Shown here piece after piece: positions 6,474 to 7,232 of a stretch of 7,232 nt of DNA (the stretch's first letter is position 1; each line of letters starts with the position of its first letter). A model generated the notes under the pieces. The model made no database searches and was not told where the DNA came from. It was given only the letters and a program-made list of their open reading frames with translations. This DNA is from Bacillota bacterium (GTDB lineage: Bacteria; Bacillota; GCA-003054495; Carboxydocellales; JAJZTU01). The stretch spans positions 1-7,232 of the forward strand of contig JAJZTU010000177.1 in NCBI GenBank assembly GCA_021848765.1, written 5' to 3'. Position numbers and translations under genes: made by a program.

Positions 6474-6499
6474 GAGAGCCGCTTGGCTCTCTTTTCTTA
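6472..6499 (+). terminator. intrinsic terminator of the hicAB operon
   Basis: AAGAGAGCC (6472-6480) pairs perfectly with GGCTCTCTT (6485-6493) around a 4-nt GCTT loop, followed by TTCTTATCTT. The core GAGAGCC/GGCTCTC stem followed by TTTTCTTAT is a classic Rho-independent terminator, and its left arm overlaps the last two bases of the hicB stop codon. It is polarised: in the leftward direction the stem is followed by TTAACC, so it would serve the convergent deacetylase gene poorly. Confidence 0.85.
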
Positions 6500-6545
6500 T
6501 CTTCGTTTTTCATTTAACTTCGCCCTTCCAGTTTAGAATTATATC

Positions 6546-7232
6546 CTATTCCACTTCAGGTTTAGGCCACCTATTTCCACTTTTCGCATAATGTTTTGCC
6601 GCCATCACCGGGATTTCAGCCCTTTCTACCAGTAGCTTATGCTGAAAAGTTGCCAAGTCTCCGTCTCCACCGATATTAATCCTCTTGAGCAGGTACTCAG
6701 AGTCCCCGGACTTAACAAAGCCTTTACGGGTGGAGAGAGTCATCAGGTAACCTGCATCTCTGGCCAGTCTTTCGGTGGCTTCATTGTAAGCCCCATAGGG
6801 GTAAGCCAAAACAGTGACTTTGGTGCCCAGCTTTTGTTCTATAGTTTCCTTGGACTTGGTCAGGTCATTATACACCCTCTGGGTATACTCTTCCCAGAGT
6901 TCCTTTCTACCCTCCGACCGCAAATATTTCTGCGTGGTCAGGGCAGGGCGCATTTTCCCGTCTTCCCCAGGCACAAACTTATGGCTGTCATAGGTATGGG
7001 ATTGGATTTCAATTAACCCGCTCAACACCATTTCCCGCATCTGTTCCCAGGTCAGGTGATTTTGCTTCAGAAAGGGCGCTCCGGCAGTCGAACCCCCTCC
7101 CGGAACCAAACCCTCTTCTTCACCGGGAGTGAAACCCACCACTATGTTTATAACTGCCTTCATACCCAGCTTTTTCAGTACCGGATAGGCCAAAGTATAG
7201 TTGCTCTCATACCCGTCGTCAAAGGTTATCAG
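6546..7232 (-). CDS. NodB-type polysaccharide deacetylase (CE4), N-terminus beyond window
   Basis: The frame is open from the right edge to a TAG at 6546, giving 228 codons of the C-terminal part. It is a metal-dependent de-N-acetylase of extracellular or wall polysaccharide, probably secreted or surface-anchored, though any signal peptide lies outside. Visible catalytic motifs are TFDDGYESN (window residues 3-11, catalytic base and metal Asp), SHTYDSH (78-84, metal His pair) and LAYPYGAYN (142-150, active-site groove). The order LTWEQMREMVLSGLIEIQSH and the H-x4-H spacing resemble PgaB/IcaB-like deacetylases more than peptidoglycan deacetylases with H-x3-H, but this is only a hint. It converges on hicAB with 72 bp between stops. 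Its placement near a glycan cluster fits a modifying role, but it is not in that operon. Confidence 0.88.
   Translation of the reverse strand: MITFDDGYESNYTLAYPVLKKLGMKAVINIVVGFTPGEEEGLVPGGGSTAGAPFLKQNHLTWEQMREMVLSGLIEIQSHTYDSHKFVPGEDGKMRPALTTQKYLRSEGRKELWEEYTQRVYNDLTKSKETIEQKLGTKVTVLAYPYGAYNEATERLARDAGYLMTLSTRKGFVKSGDSEYLLKRINIGGDGDLATFQHKLLVERAEIPVMAAKHYAKSGNRWPKPEVE

Noticed and set aside
1..7232. tRNA, rRNA, CRISPR arrays, insertion sequences, riboswitches
   Set aside because: I searched by eye on both strands and saw no cloverleaf, regularly spaced repeats, transposase or long conserved leader structure.

Overview
The window looks like chromosomal DNA from a Clostridia-type Firmicute, perhaps of the Desulfotomaculum/Pelotomaculum kind. 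This rests on Gram-positive-style Shine-Dalgarno sequences, frequent TTG/GTG starts, moderate GC content and the protein families present. It is an inference from style; no marker gene fixes the taxon.

Layout: positions 1-3611 hold a leftward operon of a GT4-type glycosyltransferase (3611->2481), a MurJ/MviN-type MOP-superfamily flippase (2373->802) and a TuaH-like glycosyltransferase (809->1) that overlaps the flippase stop by 8 bp and runs off the left edge. From a divergent intergenic region (about 3612-3781) a rightward pair begins: an unrecognised 166-aa membrane protein (3782-4282) and an O-antigen ligase/polymerase-like protein (4302-5714). Next comes a compact, visibly AT-richer hicA-hicB toxin-antitoxin operon (5876-6473) with its own strong promoter, a palindromic operator candidate over the -10 box and a clear terminator. 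A convergent NodB-type polysaccharide deacetylase (7232->6546) runs off the right edge.

How it fits together: two glycosyltransferases, a lipid-linked-glycan flippase and a Wzy/WaaL-like enzyme are the expected parts of a pathway that builds, flips and polymerises or ligates an extracellular polysaccharide or wall glycan. The deacetylase could modify such a glycan, but it is a separate convergent unit. HicAB looks like an inserted module between the two.

I found no convincing new multi-gene system. The observations most worth following are the 28-bp HicB operator candidate with mismatches every fourth base, the unrecognised membrane protein coupled through a 7-codon micro-ORF to the polymerase-like gene, and the substituted charged residues in the MurJ-like flippase.
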